Translations under genes and position numbers: made by a program
Part shown: positions 1 to 7,220 of the stretch, piece by piece
Numbering within the stretch: the first letter of the stretch is position 1
How the letters are laid out: the number at the start of each line of letters is the position of its first letter
NCBI GenBank assembly: GCA_965203195.1
Contig: OZ241860.1
Coordinates: 372,001-436,000 of the forward strand
Direction: 5' to 3'
Length of the DNA stretch: 64,000 nucleotides
Origin: Bin87 sp965203195
GTDB lineage: Bacteria; Chloroflexota; Dehalococcoidia; Lucifugimonadales; UBA3495
Notes under the pieces: model-generated
Databases searched by the model: none
Seen by the model: the letters and a program-made list of their open reading frames with translations, nothing else
Told to the model about the DNA's origin: nothing

Positions 1-12
1 GGCGCTGCTCAT
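1..12 (-). CDS. Possible start of a gene running off the left edge
   Basis: An ATG on the minus strand (complement of cat at 10-12) begins M-S-S-A and leaves the window. It is preceded on that strand by GGAG five bases upstream, and by a second GGGAG a little further up. It would be the next gene after mutS on the same strand. Only four codons are visible, so its identity cannot be judged and it may not be a gene. Confidence 0.3.
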
Positions 13-139
13 TGGTACTCCAGCTCCCTTTGCCGGGCCGGGGGGTGGCCCGGCGCGATGGCGCGATTGGCGGTAATTGGGCTATTTTATACCCCCGGCC
101 GCCGGCGGCATAAGTAGTTGCGATGTAAAATCTATGTAA

Positions 140-168
140 TTTCCGGCCGGCCCGGGCGGGGCCGGAAA
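140..168 (-). terminator. Hairpin just after mutS
   Basis: A perfect 9-bp inverted repeat (TTTCCGGCC at 140-148, GGCCGGAAA at 160-168) lies directly after the mutS stop codon. In the mutS direction it is followed by AT-rich sequence but not by a real T run, so it is a moderate candidate for an intrinsic terminator. Confidence 0.45.
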
Positions 169-170
169 GG

Positions 171-2882
171 CTAGGCGGCGGGCTGGCGCGCCTGTTCTTG
201 CAGTTCGTAGAGCTTGTTGATGGCCTCCAGGGGCGTAAGGTTGGGGATGTCCAGTTCCCGCAGGGCGTCGGCCAGCGGGCCGTCGGCGGCCCCGAACATT
301 GGCAGGGCCAGCTGGGGGGGCGGGGCGGTTTGGGAGCGGCGGCGCCGGCCGGCGGGGCCCGCCGGCGCCGTTCCGTTTTCCAGTTCGGCCAGCAGTTCCT
401 GCGCCCGGCTGACTACGGCCGGGGGCATCCCGGCCAGCATGGCGACGTGGACGCCGTAGGAGCGGTCGGCGCCGCCCGGCACGATGCGGCGCAGAAAGGC
501 GATGCGGCCTTCGTCCTCGGACACCGCCACGCGGTAGTTGCGGACGCCGGGCAGAGTGGCCGCCAGGTCGGTCAGTTCGTGGTAGTGGGTGGCGAACAGG
601 GCGCGGCAGTGCAGGCGCGGGTTGTTGTGCAGATGCTCCACCACGGCGCGGGCGATGGACAGGCCGTCGTAAGTGCTGGTGCCGCGCCCGATTTCGTCTA
701 GCACCACCAGGGAGCGGTAGGTGGCCTGGTTGAGGATGGCGGCGGTTTCCACCATCTCCACCATAAAGGTGGACTGCCCGGTGGCCAGGTCGTCCTGCAA
801 GCCGACGCGGGTAAAGATGCGGTCCACGATGCCAATGGCGGCGGCGGCGGCCGGCACAAAGCTGCCCACCTGGGCCAGCAGGGTGATGATGGCGACCTGG
901 CGGATGTAAGTGGACTTGCCGGCCATATTGGGGCCGGTGATGAGCATAATCTGGGCGTCGTCGGCGTCCAGGGCGGCGTCGTTGGGGACGAAAGCGCCGG
1001 CGTCCAGGGCGCGTTCCACTACGGGATGGCGGCCGGCCACGATGGTGATGGCGGCGCCGTGGTTGAGGGCGGGGCGGGCGTAATCGTGCCGGACGGCGAT
1101 GCTGGCCAGGCCGGCGAACACGTCGGCGCGGGCCACGGCGGCCGCGATGCGGGTAACGGCGGCGGCGTGGTCGGCGATCTGCCGGCAAACCTGGCGGTAG
1201 AGGGCGCGCTCCAGTTCCTCCAGGCGCTCGCGGGCGTCCAGGGCCTGGTTTTCGTACTGCTTGAGTTCGGGGGTGATGTAGCGTTCCCCGTTGGCGAGGG
1301 TCTGCCGGCGCTGGTAATGGGGCGGCACGGCGGCCAGGTTGGCGCGGCTGACTTCAATGTAATAGCCGAATACCTGGTTGTAGCCTACCTTCAGGTTCCG
1401 TATGCCGGTATTCTCCCGTTCCCGGGCTTCCATGCCGGCGATAAAGCCGCGCACGTCGCTGGCGATGGCGCGGAGCCGGTCCAGTTCGGGGGCGAATCCG
1501 TTGCGGATGACGCCGCCGTCGCCCACGGCGCCGGCGGCGGCCGGGTTGATGGCGTGGTCGACCAGGTCGACGACCTCGGGCAGGGGGCGGAGTTGGCCGG
1601 CCAGCCAGCTTACCGGGGCGGCGGCGTTGGCATCGGCATTGGCGCCGTTGTCGCCGCCGGCGTTATCGCTATCGCCGTTGCCGTAGCCATCACTCTCGCC
1701 GGACATTACGCCGCCCAGCCGCGCCGCGGCGTCCAGGCTGCGGCGCAGGGCCAGCAGGTCGCGGGGCGCCGCCGTTTGGGTCTGGATGCGGGTCAGGATG
1801 CGTTCCAGGTCGGAAATTTCGGTCAGGGCGGCGGCGGCGGCGTGGCGGCGAAAGGCGTCGTCGTAAAAGAACTGCACGACGTCAAGGCGGCGTTCCAGGC
1901 GTTGCAGATCCAGCAGGGGCCGGCCCAGCCAGCGGCGCAGCAGGCGGGCGCCCATAGGCGTGCGGGTATCGTCCAGGGCGGTCAGCAGAGACCAGTCCTG
2001 GCTGTCCCAGCGGCCGGCTTCGAAAAGCTCCAGGTTGCGCCGGGTCTGGGTGTCCAGGGTCATATAGGCGTCGGTGTGGTATGCGGAAGGGGGCGAGAGG
2101 GCCGGCCGCTCGCCCTGCCAGGTGTAGCGCAGGTAGTCCACGATGGCGCCGGCGGCGCGCGTCGCCAGGGGCAGGGTTTCAATGCCGTAGGCTTCCAGGG
2201 ACAGGACGCCGTAGTAGTCCAGCAGGGCGCGGCGGGCGATTTCCGGGTTGAAAGCGGCGGCGTCCATTGTGGTGACGGACGGGGACGGCGCCGGGGATGG
2301 CGTAGCGCCGGCGGCGAAGTCGGGCGGGTCGTCGCCGGCGGGAACCAGGATTTCGGCGGGTTGCAGGCGGGCCAGTTCCAGGGGCAGGTCGCCGGCGGGC
2401 ACCTGGGCGGCGGCGAATTCGCCGGTGGTGACATCGACATAGGCCAGGCCGGCTTCAGCGCCGTCGGGACAGACGGCGGCGAGGTAGTTGTTGGCCTTGT
2501 GGTCCAGCAGGGCGGCTTCCAGCACGGTGCCGGGGGTGACCACGCGGACGACGCCCCGTTCCACGATGCCTTTGGAGGCGGCGGGGTCGCTGAGCTGTTC
2601 GCAGATGGCGACTTTGTAGCCCTGCCGGATGAGTTTGGCCAGGTTGGCATCCAGGGCCACGGCGGGGATGCCAGCCAGGGGAACGGCGGGGTTGCTCCGG
2701 CCCATAGGGCGGGAGGTGAGGGCGATTTCCAAGGCCGCGGCGAGGGTATGGGCGTCGTGGTCAAAGCACTCGTAGAAGTCGCCCATCCGAAAGAGCAGGA
2801 TGGCGTCCGGGTAGGAGTGCTTGATGGCGAGCCACTGGCGGCGCACCGGGGTCAGGCGCTGGTTGGCAGCGGCGGTGGTCAT
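171..2882 (-). CDS. mutS: DNA mismatch repair ATPase MutS
   Basis: MutS recognises mismatches and small loops in DNA and starts mismatch repair. The protein is 903 aa from the ATG at 2882. The N-terminal mismatch-binding domain has the Phe-X-Glu motif in GDFYEC (F36, E38). The C-terminal ATPase has the Walker A GPNMAGKST near residue 650 and the signature VVLDEIGRGTSTYDG near 725. The lever/clamp region carries a low-complexity insert rich in Gly, Asn, Asp and Ala (codons around 1602-1716), which is not typical of MutS and looks like simple-sequence expansion. No strong ribosome binding site is seen, and a GTG two codons further up (VTMTT) is an alternative start. Function is very likely; the exact start is less sure. 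Confidence 0.96.
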   Translation of the reverse strand: MTTAAANQRLTPVRRQWLAIKHSYPDAILLFRMGDFYECFDHDAHTLAAALEIALTSRPMGRSNPAVPLAGIPAVALDANLAKLIRQGYKVAICEQLSDPAASKGIVERGVVRVVTPGTVLEAALLDHKANNYLAAVCPDGAEAGLAYVDVTTGEFAAAQVPAGDLPLELARLQPAEILVPAGDDPPDFAAGATPSPAPSPSVTTMDAAAFNPEIARRALLDYYGVLSLEAYGIETLPLATRAAGAIVDYLRYTWQGERPALSPPSAYHTDAYMTLDTQTRRNLELFEAGRWDSQDWSLLTALDDTRTPMGARLLRRWLGRPLLDLQRLERRLDVVQFFYDDAFRRHAAAAALTEISDLERILTRIQTQTAAPRDLLALRRSLDAAARLGGVMSGESDGYGNGDSDNAGGDNGANADANAAAPVSWLAGQLRPLPEVVDLVDHAINPAAAGAVGDGGVIRNGFAPELDRLRAIASDVRGFIAGMEARERENTGIRNLKVGYNQVFGYYIEVSRANLAAVPPHYQRRQTLANGERYITPELKQYENQALDARERLEELERALYRQVCRQIADHAAAVTRIAAAVARADVFAGLASIAVRHDYARPALNHGAAITIVAGRHPVVERALDAGAFVPNDAALDADDAQIMLITGPNMAGKSTYIRQVAIITLLAQVGSFVPAAAAAIGIVDRIFTRVGLQDDLATGQSTFMVEMVETAAILNQATYRSLVVLDEIGRGTSTYDGLSIARAVVEHLHNNPRLHCRALFATHYHELTDLAATLPGVRNYRVAVSEDEGRIAFLRRIVPGGADRSYGVHVAMLAGMPPAVVSRAQELLAELENGTAPAGPAGRRRRSQTAPPPQLALPMFGAADGPLADALRELDIPNLTPLEAINKLYELQEQARQPAA

Positions 2883-3058
2883 AGTCACAGGGTCATAAGC
2901 CGGTTGCGGCGCCGGGGGCAGTTGCCGGCGCATTGCGCTTTGCGACGGCGGTTGCCGGCGTTCCGGGCGCCGGCGCCTTGCCGGGAGATGCGCCGGAATG
3001 ACGAGGGCATAATGACGGAAGGTATGGCGAATATACCATCCCGGCGTCGCCCCTGGCG

Positions 3059-3346
3059 TCAGCGTCGCGCGGCGTTGCGGCGCCGTTCCAGCCGCACCCG
3101 CGACACCAGATAGACTTCGCCGTCCTCCCGGTACAGCCCGAACTCCTCGAAATCGGGGGCGGCGGGCAGGTGGCGGCCGATGACGGCCAGCATATCGTGG
3201 CGCAGTTCCGTCAGCCGCTGGGAGGACATCACCTCCAGCCGGTCGCGGCGGAGGGCCGATTCCGTCCGTTCCCGCGCCAGCTGGCGGGGGCTTCCGCTGG
3301 GCGCCGGCGCCATAGCGCCCCGTTTTCTCCGCAGCAAATCAAACAT
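3059..3346 (-). CDS. minE: Cell division topological specificity factor MinE
   Basis: MinE stimulates MinD ATPase and drives Min oscillation, so that FtsZ rings form at midcell. This 95-aa protein starts with the membrane-targeting MFDLLRRKR. Its central part (SALRRDRLEVM, then LTELRHDMLAVI) matches the anti-MinCD helix/strand and the start of the dimerisation domain. It is last in a minC-minD-minE operon on the minus strand and overlaps the minD end by 8 nt, so it is probably translationally coupled. Length and order are normal for the family. Confidence 0.9.
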   Translation of the reverse strand: MFDLLRRKRGAMAPAPSGSPRQLARERTESALRRDRLEVMSSQRLTELRHDMLAVIGRHLPAAPDFEEFGLYREDGEVYLVSRVRLERRRNAARR

Positions 3347-4163
3347 TGGCCGTAGCTCTCCGGTTGATGCCCATCAGCTGGCGCACTTTGTCCATTATGG
3401 AAGGGCCGGTTTCCTCAATCGGCTCAATCAGTGGAATCGCCTCCCCGTCCAGACGGGCCGCGATGCGGGCGAATTCCCGGCCCGACGGCGATTGGCCGTC
3501 GTGCACCACCGGCGTGCCGTTGTTGGTGGCGGTGATGACCCGGTCGTCGGCCGGCACCAGGCCGATGGCTGCCACCGCCAGCATATCCAGCACGTCCGAG
3601 GAATCCAGCATATCCCCCTGGCGCACCATTTCCGGCTTGATGCGGTTGATGATGAGGCGCGCCTGGTGGATGTCGCTGGCGTTGAGCAGCCCGATGACGC
3701 GGTCGGCGTCGCGGATGGCGGATACTTCGGGCGTGGTGACTACCAACGCTTCCCGGGCGGCGGCGATGGCGTTGCGAAAGCCCTGCTCAATGCCAGCCGG
3801 GCAGTCCACGATCACATAGTCGAAATCCTGCTCCAGCCGCCGGCACAGGTCGACCAGCTGGGCGGCGGACACGCAGTCCTTGTCCCTGGTCTGCGCCGCC
3901 GCCACCAGGAACAGTTCGCCGGCGTGTTTGTTGCGAATCAGCGCCTGTTCAATCCGGCAGCGGCCTTCCACTACGTCCACCAGGTCATAGACGATGCGGT
4001 TTTCCAGCCCCATGACTACGTCCAGGTTCCGCAGCCCGATGTCGGTGTCGATCACCACCACCCGGTGGGAGCGCAGGGCCAGCCCGGTGCCAATGTTGGC
4101 CGTAGCCGTGGTTTTGCCCACGCCTCCCTTGCCGGAAGTTATTACGATGGTCTTACCACTCAT
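3339..4163 (-). CDS. minD: Septum-site ATPase MinD
   Basis: A ParA/MinD-type ATPase that recruits MinC to the membrane. The 274-aa protein has the deviant Walker A KGGVGKTT at residues 11-18, the switch motif DTDIGLRNLD near 40-49 and VIVDCPAGIE near 117-126. The C-terminal segment SIMDKVRQLMG is a plausible amphipathic membrane-targeting helix. It overlaps minC upstream by 11 nt and minE downstream by 8 nt, giving a compact three-gene operon. Confidence 0.95.
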   Translation of the reverse strand: MSGKTIVITSGKGGVGKTTATANIGTGLALRSHRVVVIDTDIGLRNLDVVMGLENRIVYDLVDVVEGRCRIEQALIRNKHAGELFLVAAAQTRDKDCVSAAQLVDLCRRLEQDFDYVIVDCPAGIEQGFRNAIAAAREALVVTTPEVSAIRDADRVIGLLNASDIHQARLIINRIKPEMVRQGDMLDSSDVLDMLAVAAIGLVPADDRVITATNNGTPVVHDGQSPSGREFARIAARLDGEAIPLIEPIEETGPSIMDKVRQLMGINRRATANV

Positions 4164-5046
4164 TGGCGATTCCTCCGTGATTGATGGCGTGGTTCGGCAG
4201 GTAGCCGGAAACCCGGATTGCGCCGTCCTCTACTCTGGCGATGATGGCGCCTTTGCCGCTGTCGTTGTGCCGGCGGCGGGGGTTGTCGCTTTCCTCAGGG
4301 CGCCAGGAATGGCCGGCGATGCGCAGGGTGGGCGTGGCGGCGAACATAGCCAGTATGATGGCGTCGTCATCGCCGCCGGCGCCGGCGTGGGCCGTTCCGC
4401 GCAGCCCCCCGAACACCATAATATCGCCTTGCGCCACGATTTCCGCGCCCGGATTCACGCTGCCCAGGATGATTACATCGCCGGGGAAGGTTAGCGACTC
4501 GCCGGCGCGGCAGGCGCCGCGCACCAGCAGGGCCGGGTCGGCCAGGCGCGCCAGGTCCTGGGTGGCGGCGCCGGCGACATAGCGGCCGTCGGCGGCGACG
4601 CTGCCTACGACTACACCCGCGCCCGGGCCGACGCCGTTGCGCCCGGCGCCATTTTGCTCCGCCGGCGGCGCGTGGCGGCGGACGGTGGCGGCCTGCGCCG
4701 CCAGCAGATCGGCGATGCGCTGGCGTTCCCGCTCCAGTATTTCCGGCTGGCACCAGAATTGTTTTACCGACAACCCCGATTCGGCATCAATGACCTTGCC
4801 GATGCGCTGGCGTTCCGCATCGGACAGCATCCGCCGTCCGATGTTGATGGTGACTTCGCCGTGGGCGTACAGGCTGCGATGGTGGCCCAAGTAGGAGCGC
4901 AGGGCGCGGCAGACGGCCGCCACCGGGGCGGCGTCGTCAATCTCAAAGTTGACCAGCCCGCCCCGGCCGCGGCCGGTGACCTTGACCAGCTCCGGCTCGG
5001 GTTCCGGTTCCTTTTTCGGTTTTTGCGCAGTGGCGGCGTCCGTCAT
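4153..5046 (-). CDS. minC: Septum-site inhibitor MinC
   Basis: MinC inhibits FtsZ polymerisation away from midcell when bound to MinD. The 297-aa protein has an N-terminal domain, a low-complexity linker (residues about 120-150), and the C-terminal beta-helix domain seen in the glycine-rich repeats PGDVIILGSVNPGAEI and GDIMVFGGLRGTAHAGA, which bind MinD. It is the first gene of the min operon. The start is the ATG at 5046 (MTDAATAQKPKKE). A run of alternating Glu and Pro near residue 15 is unusual but could simply be a charged tail. Confidence 0.9.
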   Translation of the reverse strand: MTDAATAQKPKKEPEPEPELVKVTGRGRGGLVNFEIDDAAPVAAVCRALRSYLGHHRSLYAHGEVTINIGRRMLSDAERQRIGKVIDAESGLSVKQFWCQPEILERERQRIADLLAAQAATVRRHAPPAEQNGAGRNGVGPGAGVVVGSVAADGRYVAGAATQDLARLADPALLVRGACRAGESLTFPGDVIILGSVNPGAEIVAQGDIMVFGGLRGTAHAGAGGDDDAIILAMFAATPTLRIAGHSWRPEESDNPRRRHNDSGKGAIIARVEDGAIRVSGYLPNHAINHGGIANEW

Positions 5047-5231
5047 AATGCCTTTATTTATAGCAACGATGGCGGTTTTGCGCCCCAGCCGGCGGCTGCC
5101 AGTTTCAGCGATTTACAAGAAATTGACTGAATGCGGAATATGGATTGCGGTTTGAGAGCGACGCCGGCGAAGTCGGGGAAATTCCTGAAAAATTGGCGTT
5201 GCCATCGCTTTCGCCCGGCGTTCCGGGAGGC

Positions 5232-5237
5232 TATAAT
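5232..5237 (+). promoter_or_regulatory. Perfect -10 box upstream of nrdR
   Basis: TATAAT lies about 95 bases before the nrdR start in the min/nrdR divergent interval (5047-5332). The hexamer 17 bases upstream (TTTCGC) is a poor -35 match, so the call rests on the -10 box and its position. Confidence 0.5.
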
Positions 5238-5332
5238 TGGGCTACAAGTTGTTGTGGCGCGTTTGTCATAAGGCACAATATGCGCCGCTTTCAAAAATTG
5301 TTTGAGAATTCAACCAAAAGGCGGTGGGTTTT

Positions 5333-5863
5333 ATGAAATGCCCTTACTGCGCAGCGACCGAGAGCAAAGTCACCGATTCGCGGGATGCGGAGAACGGCAT
5401 CCGGCGGCGGCGGGAGTGCCTTTCCTGCGGGCGGCGGTTTTCCACCTACGAGCAGGTTCGGCTGCCCGTGCTGCTGGTGGACAAGCGCGACGGGCGGCGG
5501 CAGGACTTTAACCGGGACAAGCTGCTGGCGGGGGTCAATATGGCCTGCGTCCGGCGCCCGATTCCGGGGCGGGACATCGAGCGGCTGGTGGATGACATCG
5601 AATCGGAGTTGCAGCGGCGGGGCGTGAACATCGTCAAGTCCCGGGATCTGGGGCTGATGGCGTTGGAACGGCTGCGTCCGCTGGACGAAGTGGCCTATCT
5701 GCGGTACGCCTCGGTCTATTACGACTTCAAGGACGCCGGCGATTTTGAGGAGCAGCTGCGGAACCTGAGAACGGGGCAGCCGGAGCCGCTGGTGTCCGTT
5801 GCCGCCGCCAGCCCCCGCCGGGCGCGTCCGCGCCGTCCCCGGCGCGAGGGCAACCGACCCTAG
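5333..5863 (+). CDS. nrdR: Transcriptional repressor NrdR
   Basis: NrdR represses ribonucleotide reductase genes when dATP binds its ATP-cone. The 176-aa protein starts MKCPYC and has a zinc ribbon with C3, C6, C29 and C32, followed by the ATP-cone (VDKRDGRRQDFNRDKLLAGV). It is about 20 residues longer than usual because of a basic RRARPRRPRR tail, which could help DNA binding. It lies two small genes upstream of nrdJ, its expected target. I did not find a convincing pair of NrdR boxes before nrdJ by eye. Confidence 0.95.
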   Translation: MKCPYCAATESKVTDSRDAENGIRRRRECLSCGRRFSTYEQVRLPVLLVDKRDGRRQDFNRDKLLAGVNMACVRRPIPGRDIERLVDDIESELQRRGVNIVKSRDLGLMALERLRPLDEVAYLRYASVYYDFKDAGDFEEQLRNLRTGQPEPLVSVAAASPRRARPRRPRREGNRP

Positions 5864-5872
5864 CGGGCATCG

Positions 5873-5951
5873 TCAACTGCCAACTGCCCACCTGAACTGC
5901 CCACCTGTTCCAACTGCCCACCCGACTTGCCCAAATCCGACTTGCCCAAAG
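5873..5951 (+). repeat. Degenerate short tandem repeats after nrdR
   Basis: About five imperfect copies of a unit like AACTGCCCACCTG follow the nrdR stop, decaying to ACTTGCCCAAA. This is the main content of the 320-base non-coding interval 5864-6184. The rest holds a second short repeated patch (GGTTCAATCGGTTCAA near 6040-6056) and nothing else I recognise. Confidence 0.6.
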
Positions 5952-6184
5952 GGGAACGGCGGACGGGCGGCGCTGCCACCGCCGCAAATGCGACTGCCTT
6001 CCCTGCCCAACGGGCCGACTAACGAGCCGAGCAATGAGCCGGTTCAATCGGTTCAACCAGTCTAATTCGCCAGGGGCGTTCCGGCACCGCCACCATCGCC
6101 GGGCGTCCTGATTCCAGCCGGAAACGGCAACCAGAAAGTGCCAACTGCTCGCCGACCGCAATCTACGGAGGTTTGCAAAACCGT

Positions 6185-6445
6185 ATGAGCAGCAGCGTTC
6201 AGTACTCCGCCTTGACGAGGCTTCTGACCCACAACACCCGGGTTCACGATATGGAGGAGATGCTGAAGCGGATGTGGGTTCCCGCCGGCTGGACGGCCAG
6301 CGGCGAGGACATTGGCGACGCGTGGATTCCGAACCCCTTTGCCGAATTGCAGGACGACCTGGACCGGGAATCCCGGGCCTGCCTGGTGAGCTGCTGGGCG
6401 GCCCTGCCGGCCGCGCGGGAGGACGACGACCTCTTTTGCGCCTAG
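6185..6445 (+). CDS. Small protein of unknown function
   Basis: An 86-aa open frame starts MSSSVQYSALTRLL. It has a helical-looking N-terminal half, then WVPAGWTASGEDIGDAW, and an acidic end DDDLFCA. A GGAGG lies at 6167-6171, 13 bases before the ATG; a TTG at 6173 is too close to it. The amino acid composition (balanced hydrophobic, Trp and acidic residues) looks like a real protein rather than a shadow frame, and the opposite strand has no better candidate. I do not recognise the family. Confidence 0.5.
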   Translation: MSSSVQYSALTRLLTHNTRVHDMEEMLKRMWVPAGWTASGEDIGDAWIPNPFAELQDDLDRESRACLVSCWAALPAAREDDDLFCA

Positions 6446-6595
6446 GCGCGCCGCGTCCGACATTCATTTCCCGGAAGGTATGCGCCGGGAGGGCGCGCCG
6501 TCATTCCGGCTGTCGCCGGGTACGGCGGCGCGCCCCCTCCCGACTCCTCTCCCCACAATCCGGCATTGACCGCAGGGTTTCGGAGCTTGACCAAA

Positions 6596-7051
6596 ATGCA
6601 GAAAACCGTCCATTACAGCGTTGAGATTGACTGCGCCCCCTGCCCCGAGGGGTATGCGGCGCAGATTGCCCGCCAGTTGCAGACGGCGTTTCCCGTCACC
6701 GTCTGCCAGCACACGCCGAATGGGCTGGCCATGCGCCTGACTTCGGCCCATCCCTTTGCCGACGGGGCGTTGAAAGACTTTGCCGACCTGGTGGGGGAAA
6801 CCCTCACCGGGCTGGGCATCAGGATGACCTGTGGCGTGGTGCGGCGGGTTGCGCATCCGGCCGGGGCGTGGCCGCGCCTGTGGCGCGCCATCGCGGCCGC
6901 CGGCGCCGCCGGGCGGGACGCCCGTCTGACCGGGGAAGCGCCGGCCCGGGAAGTGCCGGTGCTGTACTTCTACAAGGGGTTGCGCTTTGACCGGGAGCTG
7001 TCCGCGCGGCTGCGGAACGCGTCCCGGCGCAATCCGAGCCCGGCCGGTTAG
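6596..7051 (+). CDS. Unknown protein between nrdR and nrdJ
   Basis: A 151-aa protein starts MQKTVHYSVEIDCAPCP, with GGAG about 11 bases upstream of the ATG. The first half alternates strands and helices (YAAQIARQLQTAFPV, FADLVGETLTGLGIRM), a pattern that would fit a small alpha/beta fold. The second half is Ala/Gly/Arg-rich and ends with VLYFYKGLRFDRELSARL. I do not recognise the family. It lies directly upstream of the nrdJ promoter on the same strand. Confidence 0.6.
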   Translation: MQKTVHYSVEIDCAPCPEGYAAQIARQLQTAFPVTVCQHTPNGLAMRLTSAHPFADGALKDFADLVGETLTGLGIRMTCGVVRRVAHPAGAWPRLWRAIAAAGAAGRDARLTGEAPAREVPVLYFYKGLRFDRELSARLRNASRRNPSPAG

Positions 7052-7069
7052 CTCAAAAGAACGGAAAGG

Positions 7070-7098
7070 ATGACAAACCGGCCCAGAATAGGTATAAT
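7070..7098 (+). promoter_or_regulatory. Sigma70-type promoter for nrdJ
   Basis: ATGACA at 7070-7075 and TATAAT at 7093-7098 are separated by 17 bases, the best-spaced promoter in the window. It reads into nrdJ, leaving a leader of roughly 115 bases that contains the inverted repeat at 7139-7196. Confidence 0.65.
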
Positions 7099-7138
7099 TA
7101 GCACATCCTTTCTAGGCTGTGTCGTCAAACGCATTTTT

Positions 7139-7196
7139 CGTCATTCCGGCGGAAGCGGAAATCTGGAAGCGGCGTCCGTTGCCAACCGGAATGACG
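7139..7196. repeat. REP-like inverted repeat in the nrdJ leader
   Basis: The arms CGTCATTCCGG (7139-7149) and CCGGAATGACG (7186-7196) are perfect inverted copies. The same CGTCATTCCGGC core recurs at 6499-6510, 36485-36511 and 36943-37008, as the complement at 2992-3003, and in degraded form at 47280, all in intergenic DNA. This suggests a dispersed repeat family. Confidence 0.6.
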
Positions 7197-7220
7197 GGTG
7201 ATTTGGCGACATACCCCAGG

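Noticed and set aside
1026..3113. Long plus-strand frame of 695 codons
   Set aside because: It is antisense to mutS and is a high-G+C shadow with Gly/Val/Ala-rich low-complexity translation and no domain.
7099..7220. NrdR boxes in the nrdJ leader
   Set aside because: No pair matching the palindromic consensus was convincing; the leader mainly holds the inverted repeat.
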